NCBI RefSeq assembly: GCF_024385605.1
Contig: NZ_JANFOJ010000002.1
Coordinates: 186,001 to 250,000 of the forward strand
Direction of reading: 5' to 3'
Origin: Sporolactobacillus sp. STSJ-5
GTDB lineage: Bacteria; Bacillota; Bacilli; Bacillales; Sporolactobacillaceae
DNA: 64,000 nt
Notes under the pieces: generated by a model
Databases searched by the model: none
The model's input: the letters and a program-made list of their open reading frames with translations, nothing else
Told to the model about the DNA's origin: nothing
Position numbers and translations under genes: made by a program
Shown: positions 40,865 through 48,922 of the stretch, in pieces
How positions within the stretch are numbered: the first letter of the stretch is position 1
Layout of the letters: every line of letters begins with the position of its first letter

Positions 40865-40900
40865 AGAACACTTGTGCTTATCGATAAAAAAAGGTATGAT
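40865..40900 (+). promoter_or_regulatory. recA promoter with overlapping second LexA-like box
   Basis: TTGTGC (40872-40877), 17-bp spacer, TATGAT (40895-40900). A second box-like dyad GAACACTTGTGC (40866-40877), with seven of eight positions of GAACnnnnGTTC, overlaps the -35. Confidence 0.7.
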
Positions 40901-40935
40901 TAAAAAAAGAATGTTGAAGGAGATGAACCACTATC

Positions 40936-41985
40936 ATGGCTGAAAAAAACGAACGAAAAGCAGCATTAGACAGCGCTCTTCGCCAAATCGAGAAACAGTT
41001 TGGCAAAGGTTCAATTATGCGATTGGGAGAACGGCCGGAACAGCGTGTATCCACAGTATCAAGCGGTTCACTGGCTTTAGATATAGCAATGGGTGTCGGC
41101 GGTTATCCGCGCGGGCGCATTATCGAAATTTACGGACCTGAATCCTCAGGTAAAACAACGGTTGCTCTTCATGCAATTGCCGAGGCTCAGCAAGGCGGCG
41201 GACAGGCGGCATTTATTGATGCTGAACATGCACTTGATCCGGTTTATGCCGAACATTTAGGTGTTAACATTGATGAGCTGCTTCTCTCTCAACCGGATAC
41301 TGGTGAGCAAGCGCTTGAAATAGCTGAAGCACTTGTACGAAGCGGTGCAGTTGATATTATTGTTATTGATTCGGTGGCAGCCTTGGTCCCGAAAGCCGAA
41401 ATTGAAGGTGAGATGGGCGATGCACATGTCGGTCTTCAGGCACGTTTGATGTCCCAAGCGCTTCGAAAGCTTTCGGGAGCAATTAGCAAGTCAAAGACAA
41501 CCGCTATTTTTATCAATCAGATTCGTGAGAAAGTAGGGGTTATGTTTGGTAACCCTGAGACAACGCCAGGCGGCCGCGCACTTAAATTTTATGCTTCGGT
41601 ACGATTGGAAGTACGCCGCGCAGAAACGCTCAAAATCGGCAATGACATTGTCGGAAATCGAGCGAGAATTAAAGTAGTCAAGAACAAGGTTGCTCCGCCA
41701 TTTAAACAGGCAGAAGTAGATATTATGTACGGACAAGGGATTTCCCAAGAAGGTGAAATCCTCGATATCGGTGCTGATCTGGATATTGTTGAAAAAAGCG
41801 GTTCATGGTACTCCTACAATAATGAACGCTTAGGTCAAGGCCGTGAGAACTCGAAACTCTATTTAAAGGAAAATGAACCAGTAAAAGAGGAAATTAAACA
41901 AAAGATTCGTGAACATTATCAGTTGGACGGGGTACCGGAAGAAAGCCCTGAGGCAGAAACCGAACCGCTTCCAAATAACGAATGA
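40936..41985 (+). CDS. recA: recombinase RecA
   Basis: Strand-exchange protein and SOS co-protease. 349 residues, ATG after [18 protein letters not shown] (Walker A, about 66-74), [10 protein letters not shown] (Walker B), the L1/L2 DNA-binding loops ([22 protein letters not shown] and [28 protein letters not shown]) are intact, and the C-terminus is acidic. The upstream boxes suggest LexA control. A terminator follows. Confidence 0.99.
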   Translation: MAEKNERKAALDSALRQIEKQFGKGSIMRLGERPEQRVSTVSSGSLALDIAMGVGGYPRGRIIEIYGPESSGKTTVALHAIAEAQQGGGQAAFIDAEHALDPVYAEHLGVNIDELLLSQPDTGEQALEIAEALVRSGAVDIIVIDSVAALVPKAEIEGEMGDAHVGLQARLMSQALRKLSGAISKSKTTAIFINQIREKVGVMFGNPETTPGGRALKFYASVRLEVRRAETLKIGNDIVGNRARIKVVKNKVAPPFKQAEVDIMYGQGISQEGEILDIGADLDIVEKSGSWYSYNNERLGQGRENSKLYLKENEPVKEEIKQKIREHYQLDGVPEESPEAETEPLPNNE

Positions 41986-42013
41986 GTTTGGTAATAAATC
42001 AAGTGTGAAGATG

Positions 42014-42057
42014 CGGTCTCTTAGTCATTAGTCGACTTTTGAGACCGTTTCTTTTTT
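42014..42057 (+). terminator. terminator after recA
   Basis: CGGTCTC (42014-42020) pairs with GAGACCG (42041-42047); an inner AGTC/GACT step shortens the loop, and TTTCTTTTTT follows. Confidence 0.75.
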
Positions 42058-42212
42058 AACTTAATATTGGAAAGCATACATGAAGAGTCAAATATGATCC
42101 GCCTTTTCGATAAGTGAACATATTGACAATTTTCTGACAGTGAAGCATTCGATAACTATTTGAATTATTTGAATAATAGACGGTGTCAAAATACAATCCA
42201 AAGGCCGTGAGG
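42058..42212 (+). other. AT-rich spacer between recA and the rny promoter
   Basis: No gene or recognisable repeat seen. B. subtilis carries pbpX here; no trace of it was found. Reverse-strand open frames in this region have no ribosome site or recognisable domain. Confidence 0.4.
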
Positions 42213-42241
42213 TTGACAACCCAAATAGGCAATTATACAAT
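42213..42241 (+). promoter_or_regulatory. strong sigma-A promoter of rny
   Basis: TTGACA (42213-42218), 17-bp spacer, TACAAT (42236-42241): the closest match to consensus in the window. Confidence 0.8.
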
Positions 42242-42247
42242 AAACTT

Positions 42248-42492
42248 GTAACTGCAAAGTTATTGATTACATGATTATGTAAACTTTTCGCATGAGAATG
42301 CTTATAAAGGCGACAGAATGGTGAAAGAAGCTGCCATGTTCCTTTCATGCGACCTACTGCATAAGGGCAATAGAATAGGAACATCTAGTTAAAACACTAT
42401 TCCTACCTATCGTATCTTTGTTAAGCATCATTCAAAAGGTAAATGCAACTGTTTTACTTATTGACGATATGGAAAAGCAAGGAGGTGAAATG
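42248..42492 (+). promoter_or_regulatory. long rny leader
   Basis: About 245 nt of untranslated RNA before RNase Y. It contains a 24-codon open frame starting ATG at 42318 (MVKEAAMFLS...) ending at 42392, with a weak ribosome site (AAGG), and complementary stretches. No known riboswitch motif was recognised. RNase Y leaders could be a target of self-cleavage; inferred only. Confidence 0.4.
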
Positions 42493-44055
42493 ATGATAAT
42501 CATTATTTTGATCATCTCCATTGTGCTTGTCTCTGTAGTTTGTCTGTTTGTTGGCTATTACATCCGAAAGAAATTTGCTGAGGCGAAAATTTCATCAGCT
42601 GAAACCGCGGCACATCAGATTGTTGAAGATGCGCATCGAGACGCAGAAGCATTGAAAAAAGAAGCTCTCTTAGAAGCAAAGGACGAAATTCATACGCTCC
42701 GTTCTCAAGCAGAGAATGAGGCGCGTGAACGGCGAAATGAACTTCAAAGACAAGAAAATCGCCTTTTGCAGAAAGAGGATTTACTCGATCGAAAAAGCGA
42801 ATCTCTCGATAATAAAGAGAGTTCATTGGAAAAAAGGGAGGAAACTCTTAGCAAGAAACGTCGACAAATTGAAGAGATGGAAAGCAAAGTGGAGGAAACG
42901 TTGCGAAAGCAGCAGTCGGAGCTTGAACGCATTTCCGGATTAACGAATGACGAGGCGAAGGAATTAATTCTGAACCAAGTCAGACAGGAAACGGCTCATG
43001 AGGCTGCTCAAATCGCAAAGGATATCGAGTCAAGAGCGAAGGAAGATGCGGAAAAGAAGGCCAAAAGCATCCTTTCACTAGTAATCCAACGTTGTGCGGC
43101 AGATCACGTAACGGAGACTACTGTTTCAGTTGTCAACTTGCCAAATGACGAAATGAAGGGCCGCATCATCGGGCGAGAAGGACGAAATATTCGGACGCTT
43201 GAGACACTTACGGGTATTGATCTCATTATTGATGATACGCCGGAAGCCGTTATTCTGTCAGGATTTGATCCGATCCGCCGAGAGGTTGCTCGCCTTGCTC
43301 TTGAGAAGCTTGTTCAAGATGGGCGCATTCATCCAGCTCGTATTGAAGAAATGGTTGAAAAATCGCGGCATGAAGTTGATGAAAAGATCCGCGATTATGG
43401 TGAACAAACCATTTTTGAAGTCGGTATTCACAGCTTGCACCCGGATCTTATCAAGATTCTGGGTCGACTCCACTTCAGAACAAGTTACGGCCAGAATGTA
43501 CTGAAACATTCTATGGAAGTCGCATTCTTAGCCGGAATGATGGCTGCTGAGCTTGGAGAAGACGAGAATTTGGCGAGAAGAGCAGGATTGCTGCATGATA
43601 TCGGCAAAGCGATCGACCACGAGGTTGAAGGAAGCCACGTGGAAATCGGTGTTGAATTGGCAACAAAGTATAAAGAGCACCCGGTTGTCATTAACAGCAT
43701 TGCTTCTCACCATGGAGATACAGAGGCTACTTCTGTAATCTCTGTTCTGGTCGCCGCAGCAGATGCATTATCTGCCGCAAGGCCAGGTGCACGTCGCGAA
43801 ACACTCGAAACCTATATTCATCGGCTGGAAAAGCTGGAAGAAATTTCCGAATCCTTTGAAGGAGTCGAAAAATCGTATGCGATACAAGCTGGGCGAGAAA
43901 TTCGTATTATTGTTCAGCCGGATATCGTTGACGATGCAAAATCTTTCCAGTTGGCACGTGAGATTACTAAGAAAATTGAAAATGAACTGGACTATCCAGG
44001 AAATATCAAGGTTACAGTAATTCGTGAAACACGAGCTGTAGAATATGCGAAATAA
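42493..44055 (+). CDS. rny: ribonuclease Y
   Basis: Membrane-bound endoribonuclease starting mRNA decay. 520 residues, matching B. subtilis. N-terminal transmembrane helix ([20 protein letters not shown]), long coiled coil (about 30-190), KH domain ([19 protein letters not shown]), HD domain with [12 protein letters not shown] and the distal Asp. Two ATGs follow AGGAGGTGA; 42493 has better spacing than 42490, and the TTG-started extension to 42418 lies in the leader. Confidence 0.97.
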   Translation: MIIIILIISIVLVSVVCLFVGYYIRKKFAEAKISSAETAAHQIVEDAHRDAEALKKEALLEAKDEIHTLRSQAENEARERRNELQRQENRLLQKEDLLDRKSESLDNKESSLEKREETLSKKRRQIEEMESKVEETLRKQQSELERISGLTNDEAKELILNQVRQETAHEAAQIAKDIESRAKEDAEKKAKSILSLVIQRCAADHVTETTVSVVNLPNDEMKGRIIGREGRNIRTLETLTGIDLIIDDTPEAVILSGFDPIRREVARLALEKLVQDGRIHPARIEEMVEKSRHEVDEKIRDYGEQTIFEVGIHSLHPDLIKILGRLHFRTSYGQNVLKHSMEVAFLAGMMAAELGEDENLARRAGLLHDIGKAIDHEVEGSHVEIGVELATKYKEHPVVINSIASHHGDTEATSVISVLVAAADALSAARPGARRETLETYIHRLEKLEEISESFEGVEKSYAIQAGREIRIIVQPDIVDDAKSFQLAREITKKIENELDYPGNIKVTVIRETRAVEYAK

Positions 44056-44083
44056 AAAAGGCGGCAAAGTGGCCGCCTTTTTT
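44054..44083 (+). terminator. terminator after rny
   Basis: AAAAAAGGCGGC-aaagtg-GCCGCCTTTTTT: 12-bp perfect stem, bidirectional in form. Confidence 0.9.
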
Positions 44084-44125
44084 ATTACCTTGATTGAATC
44101 AAGTGATGAGAAAAGAGCGTGAACA

Positions 44126-44923
44126 ATGAAAATCTTATTTGTCGGTGATGTCTACGGACGCACGGGTCGAGAAATGATTGAAGGTTACTTGCAAAAGTTA
44201 AAAAGCAAGTATCAGCCCACAGTAACCATCGTTAATGCGGAAAATGCAGCACATGGAAAAGGACTGACCAAAAAAATCTACCGGCAACTGCTTGAAGCAG
44301 GAGCAGATATGCTTACCATGGGAAACCACACATGGGATAATCGGGAACTCTTTGAGTTTATTGACGATGCAAGTCAGCTTGTGCGCCCAGCAAACTTTCC
44401 TGAAGGTACCCCGGGAACAGGAATTCGCTACATCACACTGCCGCACAATGTGCAGGTGGCCGTAATCAATATTCAGGGACGTGTTTTTTTGCCGCCGTTG
44501 GACGACCCTTTCCGGATTGTCAAACAGCTTGTTGATGAAGCGCGCCAAAGAACGTCGATCATATTTGTCGATGTTCATGCAGAAACGACAAGTGAAAAAC
44601 TTGCGTTAGGATGGTATTTAGATGGTAGTGTTTCTGCGGTAGTCGGGACGCATACGCATGTTCAAACAGCTGATGAACGCATTCTGCCGCAGGGAACTGC
44701 ATATCTGACGGATGTCGGAATGACCGGACCTTATAACGGAATCATTGGGGTCAAGAGAGCTGCAGTAACAAAAAGATTTCTGACCTCAATGCCTGTTCGT
44801 TTTGAGAGTGAAGAAGGTCCCGGCCAGCTTGGTGCTGTGCTTATCCAAATTGATGATAAGACTGGTAAAGCAACGAAAATCAATCGTATTTTAATTAATG
44901 ATGATCACATGTTTTTCGATTGA
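44126..44923 (+). CDS. ymdB: YmdB, DUF64 metallophosphodiesterase
   Basis: 265 residues. Calcineurin-like metallophosphoesterase: GDVYGRTGREM, VNAENAAHGKG, MGNHTWDNRE, VDVHAETTSEK and GTHTHVQTADE hold the dimetal ligands. B. subtilis YmdB hydrolyses 2',3'-cyclic nucleotides and affects biofilm and motility switching. It follows rny as in B. subtilis, where spoVS is next in the same direction; here the downstream gene is reversed. Confidence 0.95.
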   Translation: MKILFVGDVYGRTGREMIEGYLQKLKSKYQPTVTIVNAENAAHGKGLTKKIYRQLLEAGADMLTMGNHTWDNRELFEFIDDASQLVRPANFPEGTPGTGIRYITLPHNVQVAVINIQGRVFLPPLDDPFRIVKQLVDEARQRTSIIFVDVHAETTSEKLALGWYLDGSVSAVVGTHTHVQTADERILPQGTAYLTDVGMTGPYNGIIGVKRAAVTKRFLTSMPVRFESEEGPGQLGAVLIQIDDKTGKATKINRILINDDHMFFD

Positions 44924-44999
44924 ACAACAGGTCTATATCGCAGTGACGTCAATTAAAAAAACCTCACGTGAATCCGGTGAGGTACGAAGGGATAAAAGG

Positions 45000-45024
45000 A
45001 CACGCCTTGTTGCGTGTTTTTTTA
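45000..45024 (+). terminator. terminator after ymdB
   Basis: ACACGC-cttgtt-GCGTGT followed by TTTTTT. A second hairpin CCTCAC...GTGAGG (about 44967-44987) lies just upstream. Confidence 0.75.
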
Positions 45025-45093
45025 TTAGGAGTTAAGACGGCTTACTTTGTCATCACCTTTTATTTCAAATTAACTTAAAATGAACTCATTTTT

Positions 45094-45354
45094 TCATCTA
45101 GGCTCGACGATGAGTTTCATCGCCGTACGCTCCTCACCGTCAATAATAATATCTGTAAAAGCGGGGATGCAAATGAGATCAAGACCGCTAGGCGCGACAA
45201 AGCCTCTGGCGATGGCAACCGCTTTTACTGCTTGGTTGAGAGCGCCGGCTCCAATTGCTTGTATTTCCGCTGTTTTTTGTTCTCTCATTGCGTGAGCGAG
45301 GGCTCCGGCAACAGAGTTAGGTACAGATCTTGCTGAAACTTTTAATACATCCAT
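45094..45354 (-). CDS. spoVS: stage V sporulation protein S
   Basis: 86 residues, about 80 percent identical by eye to B. subtilis SpoVS (VLKVSARSVPNSVAGALAHAMREQ; EIQAIGAGALNQAVKAVAIARG; APSGLDLICIPAFTDIIIDGEERT). Alba-like fold; needed for stage V and coat assembly and affecting sporulation entry. ATG on the minus strand at 45354, with AAGGAG upstream but at long spacing. Orientation is opposite to ymdB, unlike B. subtilis. A sigma-H-like promoter lies upstream. Confidence 0.96.
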   Translation of the reverse strand: MDVLKVSARSVPNSVAGALAHAMREQKTAEIQAIGAGALNQAVKAVAIARGFVAPSGLDLICIPAFTDIIIDGEERTAMKLIVEPR

Positions 45355-45396
45355 TTCCGTGTGTCATCTCCTTATGAGGATTGCCCATAAATTACT

Positions 45397-45425
45397 ATAT
45401 TCTTCAAGAAGATGACTATGCCTAT
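45397..45425 (-). promoter_or_regulatory. candidate sigma-H promoter of spoVS
   Basis: On the minus strand: ATAGGCATA (45417-45425), 11-bp spacer, GAAGAATAT (45397-45405), against the sigma-H pattern RnAGGAWWW / RnnGAAT with one -35 mismatch. B. subtilis spoVS is sigma-H-dependent. Confidence 0.5.
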
Positions 45426-45544
45426 TTTAAAATGCAGGAAGAGACGAGAGTGAAGTAATCCTGATCCTATTCTGTTCATCTTTCGGGGCCAACTAATAAT
45501 ACAAATAAAGATACGAAACAAAATAGACACAAAATAGCGTATTA

Positions 45545-45574
45545 ATTATCAGATAATATGATATCATAATAATA
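45545..45574 (+). promoter_or_regulatory. AT-rich promoter/operator region of the SPFH gene
   Basis: TTATCA, 18-bp spacer, TAATAT is a weak promoter candidate. A perfect 12-bp palindrome TATGATATCATA (45557-45568) sits between the elements and may be an operator, possibly for the ribbon-helix-helix protein encoded just downstream. Confidence 0.4.
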
Positions 45575-45611
45575 TATAAAAGAAATGTAGATGATATGAG
45601 GAGGAGTATTT

Positions 45612-46454
45612 GTGACGGAGCAAAACGCATGGAAAATGAATGGATTTCTTGGGATTTTGGCAATGCTGATTATGATTGGCGCAGGTGTGGCAGGCATAAT
45701 TAAAACGATACCGTTTTTAGTGATTGCATCTTGGCTCATTGCTTTCATATTAATGACGGGACTGACAATCGTACCACCGAATAAAACAAAGGTGGTCACA
45801 TTTTTTGGCAAATATGTCGGCAGTTTACGTGATAATGGAATCTATTTGACAATACCGTTTTCAACAAAAAAAACTGTATCTATGCGCGTGCGCAACTTCA
45901 ACAGCCAGAAACTTAAAGTCAACGATGTTGAGGGCAATCCGATCGAAATTGCTGCAGTTGTTGTTTTCAAGGTTGTTGATTCTGCTAAAGCACTTTTTGA
46001 TGTCGACGATTATAGTCAGTTTGTTGAAATTCAGAGTGAGACTGCCGTTCGCCATATCGCCTCTCAATATCCCTATGATAATTTTAATGAAGAGGGATTG
46101 TCTTTAAGAAGTAATTCTGTAGAAATCTCGACGATGTTGAAGACTGAATTGCAGGAGCGGCTCGCGCTTGCAGGCGTGGAGGTTATTGAAACACGGTTGA
46201 CTCATCTCGCCTATTCAACTGAGGTTGCGCAAGCAATGCTGCAGCGTCAGCAGGCGTCGGCAATTGTTTCAGCAAGGCAAAAAATTGTTGAAGGTGCGGT
46301 TGGGATGGCTCAAATGGCCATTCAGCGCTTGCAGGACGAACATGTTGTTGAACTTGACGAAGAACGAAAAGTAAATATGATCAACAACTTGATGGTAGCC
46401 ATCGTTTCAGATAAAGGATCACAGCCGGTGATTAACACAGGAAGTCTCTATTAA
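45612..46454 (+). CDS. SPFH/band-7 membrane protein
   Basis: 280 residues, GTG start after GAGGAGGAG. Two N-terminal hydrophobic segments (about 10-52) are followed by a prohibitin/stomatin domain (VVTFFGKYVGSLRDNGIYLTIP; VRNFNSQKLKVNDVEGNPIEI; VVVFKVVDSAKALFDVDDY) and a helical tail rich in Gln/Ala (QAMLQRQQASAIVSARQ). Such proteins organise membrane microdomains; the exact role of this subfamily is not established. It is followed 13 bases later by a small DNA-binding protein. Confidence 0.9.
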   Translation: MTEQNAWKMNGFLGILAMLIMIGAGVAGIIKTIPFLVIASWLIAFILMTGLTIVPPNKTKVVTFFGKYVGSLRDNGIYLTIPFSTKKTVSMRVRNFNSQKLKVNDVEGNPIEIAAVVVFKVVDSAKALFDVDDYSQFVEIQSETAVRHIASQYPYDNFNEEGLSLRSNSVEISTMLKTELQERLALAGVEVIETRLTHLAYSTEVAQAMLQRQQASAIVSARQKIVEGAVGMAQMAIQRLQDEHVVELDEERKVNMINNLMVAIVSDKGSQPVINTGSLY

Positions 46455-46467
46455 GCGGGTTTTTACA

Positions 46468-46641
46468 ATGGCAAAGAAGAAAAGCTTTTTACTCAGAATC
46501 GATCCGGAATTATATGATCAAGTGCAGAGATGGGCCGATGATGAATTTCGCAGTGTCAATGGACAAATTGAATTCTTGCTTCGCGATGCATTAAGAAAAT
46601 CGGGAAGAAAAAGCGGGAAGAAGAATGATACATCGGATTGA
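46468..46641 (+). CDS. small Arc/ribbon-helix-helix protein, SPFH partner
   Basis: 57 residues, ATG 46468, 13 bases after the SPFH stop: MAKKKSFLLRIDPELYDQVQ then RWADDEFRSVNGQIEFLLRD and a basic Lys/Arg/Ser tail. The F-L-L-R-I-D-P-E-L beta strand plus two helices with S-V-N-G-Q-I-E is the Arc/MetJ-type DNA-binding fold. It is too short for many gene callers. Arc-like genes often follow SPFH genes in Bacillales; co-function is inferred from coupling. No strong ribosome site (AAGCGGG only), so it may rely on translational coupling. Confidence 0.85.
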   Translation: MAKKKSFLLRIDPELYDQVQRWADDEFRSVNGQIEFLLRDALRKSGRKSGKKNDTSD

Positions 46642-46653
46642 TAGAGATAAACA

Positions 46654-46682
46654 TTTAAACGCTTTCTTTAAGGTGGTATAAT
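46654..46682 (+). promoter_or_regulatory. promoter of the CBS gene
   Basis: TTTAAA (46654-46659), 17-bp spacer, TATAAT (46677-46682) with TGG in front (extended -10). Confidence 0.65.
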
Positions 46683-46724
46683 TAAGAGAGAGGAAACTTG
46701 GTCAAACCAAGGAGGCGTTTGCTG

Positions 46725-47186
46725 ATGCGTGTTGAACAACTAATGCTGAGAAATGTTGTGACTGTTCGCGAGAATGATTCGGTTAAGACATTAATCAAGA
46801 TCATGATTGAACACAAAATAGGCGGCGCTCCAGTAGTTGATGATGACAATCGATTAATTGGTTATATCAGCGATGGGGACCTTTTACGAGCTATTTCACC
46901 GAAACAACAAACGATCTATGATCTATACTCATTAATTTCTGCAATTACGATTGAGCTGTCAAAAGATAAATTAAAAGATTTGTTAACGAAACAAGTCGGC
47001 GAGATCATGAAGAAAAGAAGATTGCAGACAGCAGAAAAGGATAATGAGCTGGATACCATTTTAAAAATGCTCTCACACTACCATATTAAAAGAGTTCCAG
47101 TCGTCGATGAGGATCGGCATGTTGTCGGTTTAGTGACGAGAAGTCATATCATTCGCCATATTGGCGAGCAGCTGCTAAATGAATAA
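46725..47186 (+). CDS. CBS-domain pair protein
   Basis: 153 residues from ATG 46725 after AAGGAGG (GGAGG 46711-46715). Two CBS domains: MLRNVVTVRENDSVKTLIKIMIEHKIGGAPVVDDDNRLIGYISDGDL and EIMKKRRLQTAEKDNELDTILKMLSHYHIKRVPVVDEDRHVVGLVTR. Bateman pairs bind adenosyl nucleotides (AMP, ATP, SAM). A stand-alone pair is a regulator with no catalytic part, like AcuB; its target is unknown. It has its own promoter and terminator. Confidence 0.9.
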   Translation: MRVEQLMLRNVVTVRENDSVKTLIKIMIEHKIGGAPVVDDDNRLIGYISDGDLLRAISPKQQTIYDLYSLISAITIELSKDKLKDLLTKQVGEIMKKRRLQTAEKDNELDTILKMLSHYHIKRVPVVDEDRHVVGLVTRSHIIRHIGEQLLNE

Positions 47187-47198
47187 AAAGGAACTACA

Positions 47199-47232
47199 AA
47201 ACAGAATGGCTTTCTGGGTCATGCTGTTTTTT
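47199..47232 (+). terminator. terminator after the CBS gene
   Basis: AACAGAATGGC...GTCATGCTGTT (one mismatch, one G-T pair) followed by TTTTTT. The next 150 bases hold no gene. Confidence 0.7.
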
Positions 47233-47390
47233 GCAATCAGAGCAGATGATCATTTCAATAGCTGTTATCTACAACAAATGAATCGTGTTCGTACCTGCTC
47301 CATCTAATGTAACAAAGATGACGAAACGAAAAATCAGACGGAGGTCTGAGAATAACGCTCCACCAAAGGATGATTTTTAATGAATGAAAT

Positions 47391-47425
47391 AAAAAAGTGC
47401 ATGACTGATTTCATGCACTTTTTTT
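47391..47425 (-). terminator. terminator of the reverse-strand MFS gene
   Basis: AAAAAAGTGCATGA...TCATGCACTTTTTTT: 14-bp arms, works on both strands; the MFS gene ends at 47442. Confidence 0.85.
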
Positions 47426-47441
47426 GTTCTTTATTCATTTT

Positions 47442-48713
47442 TCAAACATGTTCCCGTACGGTGTCCGCTTCCGATTGAAAACCATACGACTCCGGATTAA
47501 CTTCACCTGCAGCAGGTAATTGACGCAAGATTGGCATGAGTGCAACGTAGCCTGCGTAAAACAGGAATCCGCAGCTAGCGGCAATGAAGATAACTTTCGG
47601 ACCATACGCGGCACTAAGTGCGCCACCGACGAGCGAACCAAGCGGCATAATGCAAGTAGCCAAACTTGCAACAAGTGACATAGCACGAGCAAGCATGTTC
47701 CGAGGCACAACGTTTTGGATCAGAGTGAAATTAAGCACATTGTTGCAGCCTGGGAAAATCATACTCGCCGAAAATAAGATGATTGTGAGTATCGAAAACG
47801 GAGCAGAGGCAGCAGCAATCCAAAACAGAAAACCGATAAAGTAACCGATCATGAGCATCTTTCCAATGGGTTTCCGTTCAAATTGCCGTGCAGCTAAAGC
47901 CCCCAGCAATGTTCCGATCGCCATTCCTGCCATCATCAGACCATACATTCCGGATCCACCTAATTGATCAGAGTATGCCGGCAAAATGGCCACCAGTGCA
48001 CCTAGAGCAAAGTTTGTCATCAGCGATCCGACCATCATTTTTCCAATTAGGGAGTGAATGACGATGTGAAACCCCTCGTTTAAATCAGAGAAATAGCGTG
48101 TGCATTGTGCTTTCATTGATAGACTTGTATGAGATGGGTTTACATGAGTTAATTGAAGCATTGAGAACATAATGACAGCAATAAAAAAAGAAACAATATC
48201 TGCGCTGAACAGAAATAGAGCACCGACTGCTGTAACGAGTACACCGCCGATTGCTTGAAATGCCGCTTCTGTACCCTGATAAGCAAGAGTCATCAATCCA
48301 TTTGCTTGAACACGTTGATCTTTATCCAAAATTTGAGGAATAAGCGCGCTTTCCGCTGGAAAAGAAAATTGATTAAAAAAGGATACAATGGGCATGACGA
48401 CAAGTACAAGTGATACAGATAGGACATTAAAAAGTGCAGCTGCAGGAATTGAAATGAGGAGAACAGCTTGAGCGATCTGAGTGATAATGATCAGTCGCTT
48501 GATTGAATAGCGGTCGAGAATAGGTCCAATGATAAACTGCACGGCTCGAGGCATCATGGTCAAAAACCCGGCTAATCCAGAATAAAAAGAGGATCCGCTC
48601 ATCTCGTATACAAGCCACATGGCCGCGATAAAATAGATGCTGTCCCCGACATTTGTGATCATACGTGCGGAAATCAAGAGACGAAAATTCTTATTTTGTT
48701 TTAATAAGTTCAT
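47442..48713 (-). CDS. MFS transporter (MFS_3, drug/macrolide-efflux type)
   Basis: 423 residues, about 12 predicted membrane helices. NFRLLISARMITNVGDSIYFIAAMWLVYEMSGSSF at the start and GPILDRYSIKRLIIITQ (loop 2-3 motif, here DRYSIKRL) are typical of the MefA/enterobactin-exporter subfamily. Substrate cannot be read from the sequence. It is convergent with the CBS gene and lies opposite to the spore gene block. Not a B. subtilis neighbour here. Confidence 0.85.
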   Translation of the reverse strand: MNLLKQNKNFRLLISARMITNVGDSIYFIAAMWLVYEMSGSSFYSGLAGFLTMMPRAVQFIIGPILDRYSIKRLIIITQIAQAVLLISIPAAALFNVLSVSLVLVVMPIVSFFNQFSFPAESALIPQILDKDQRVQANGLMTLAYQGTEAAFQAIGGVLVTAVGALFLFSADIVSFFIAVIMFSMLQLTHVNPSHTSLSMKAQCTRYFSDLNEGFHIVIHSLIGKMMVGSLMTNFALGALVAILPAYSDQLGGSGMYGLMMAGMAIGTLLGALAARQFERKPIGKMLMIGYFIGFLFWIAAASAPFSILTIILFSASMIFPGCNNVLNFTLIQNVVPRNMLARAMSLVASLATCIMPLGSLVGGALSAAYGPKVIFIAASCGFLFYAGYVALMPILRQLPAAGEVNPESYGFQSEADTVREHV

Positions 48714-48884
48714 CCTTCATAAATGCCTCCATATTATTAATGGATCGATCATAGCATAAACTGATCAGAATTTTTTAAAATGTAGACTATGTTATACACT
48801 GATAGATTTTGAATTTTGAAACACTATTGAGAACAAGAATTCAGCCTAACGAAGCCCATTCTTTCATATCATGAATGAGTTTGC

Positions 48885-48890
48885 TATAAT
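48885..48890 (+). promoter_or_regulatory. -10 element upstream of miaB
   Basis: TATAAT at 48885-48890; no convincing -35 at 16-18 bp (CTTTCA/TTTCAT). Confidence 0.45.
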
Positions 48891-48922
48891 TTAGGGATGA
48901 GATTTGAAAGGGAGGTTGCCTT

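Noticed and set aside
42088-42384. Reverse-strand 98-codon frame in the recA-rny gap
   Set aside because: No ribosome site or motif; the strong rny promoter and leader lie across it.
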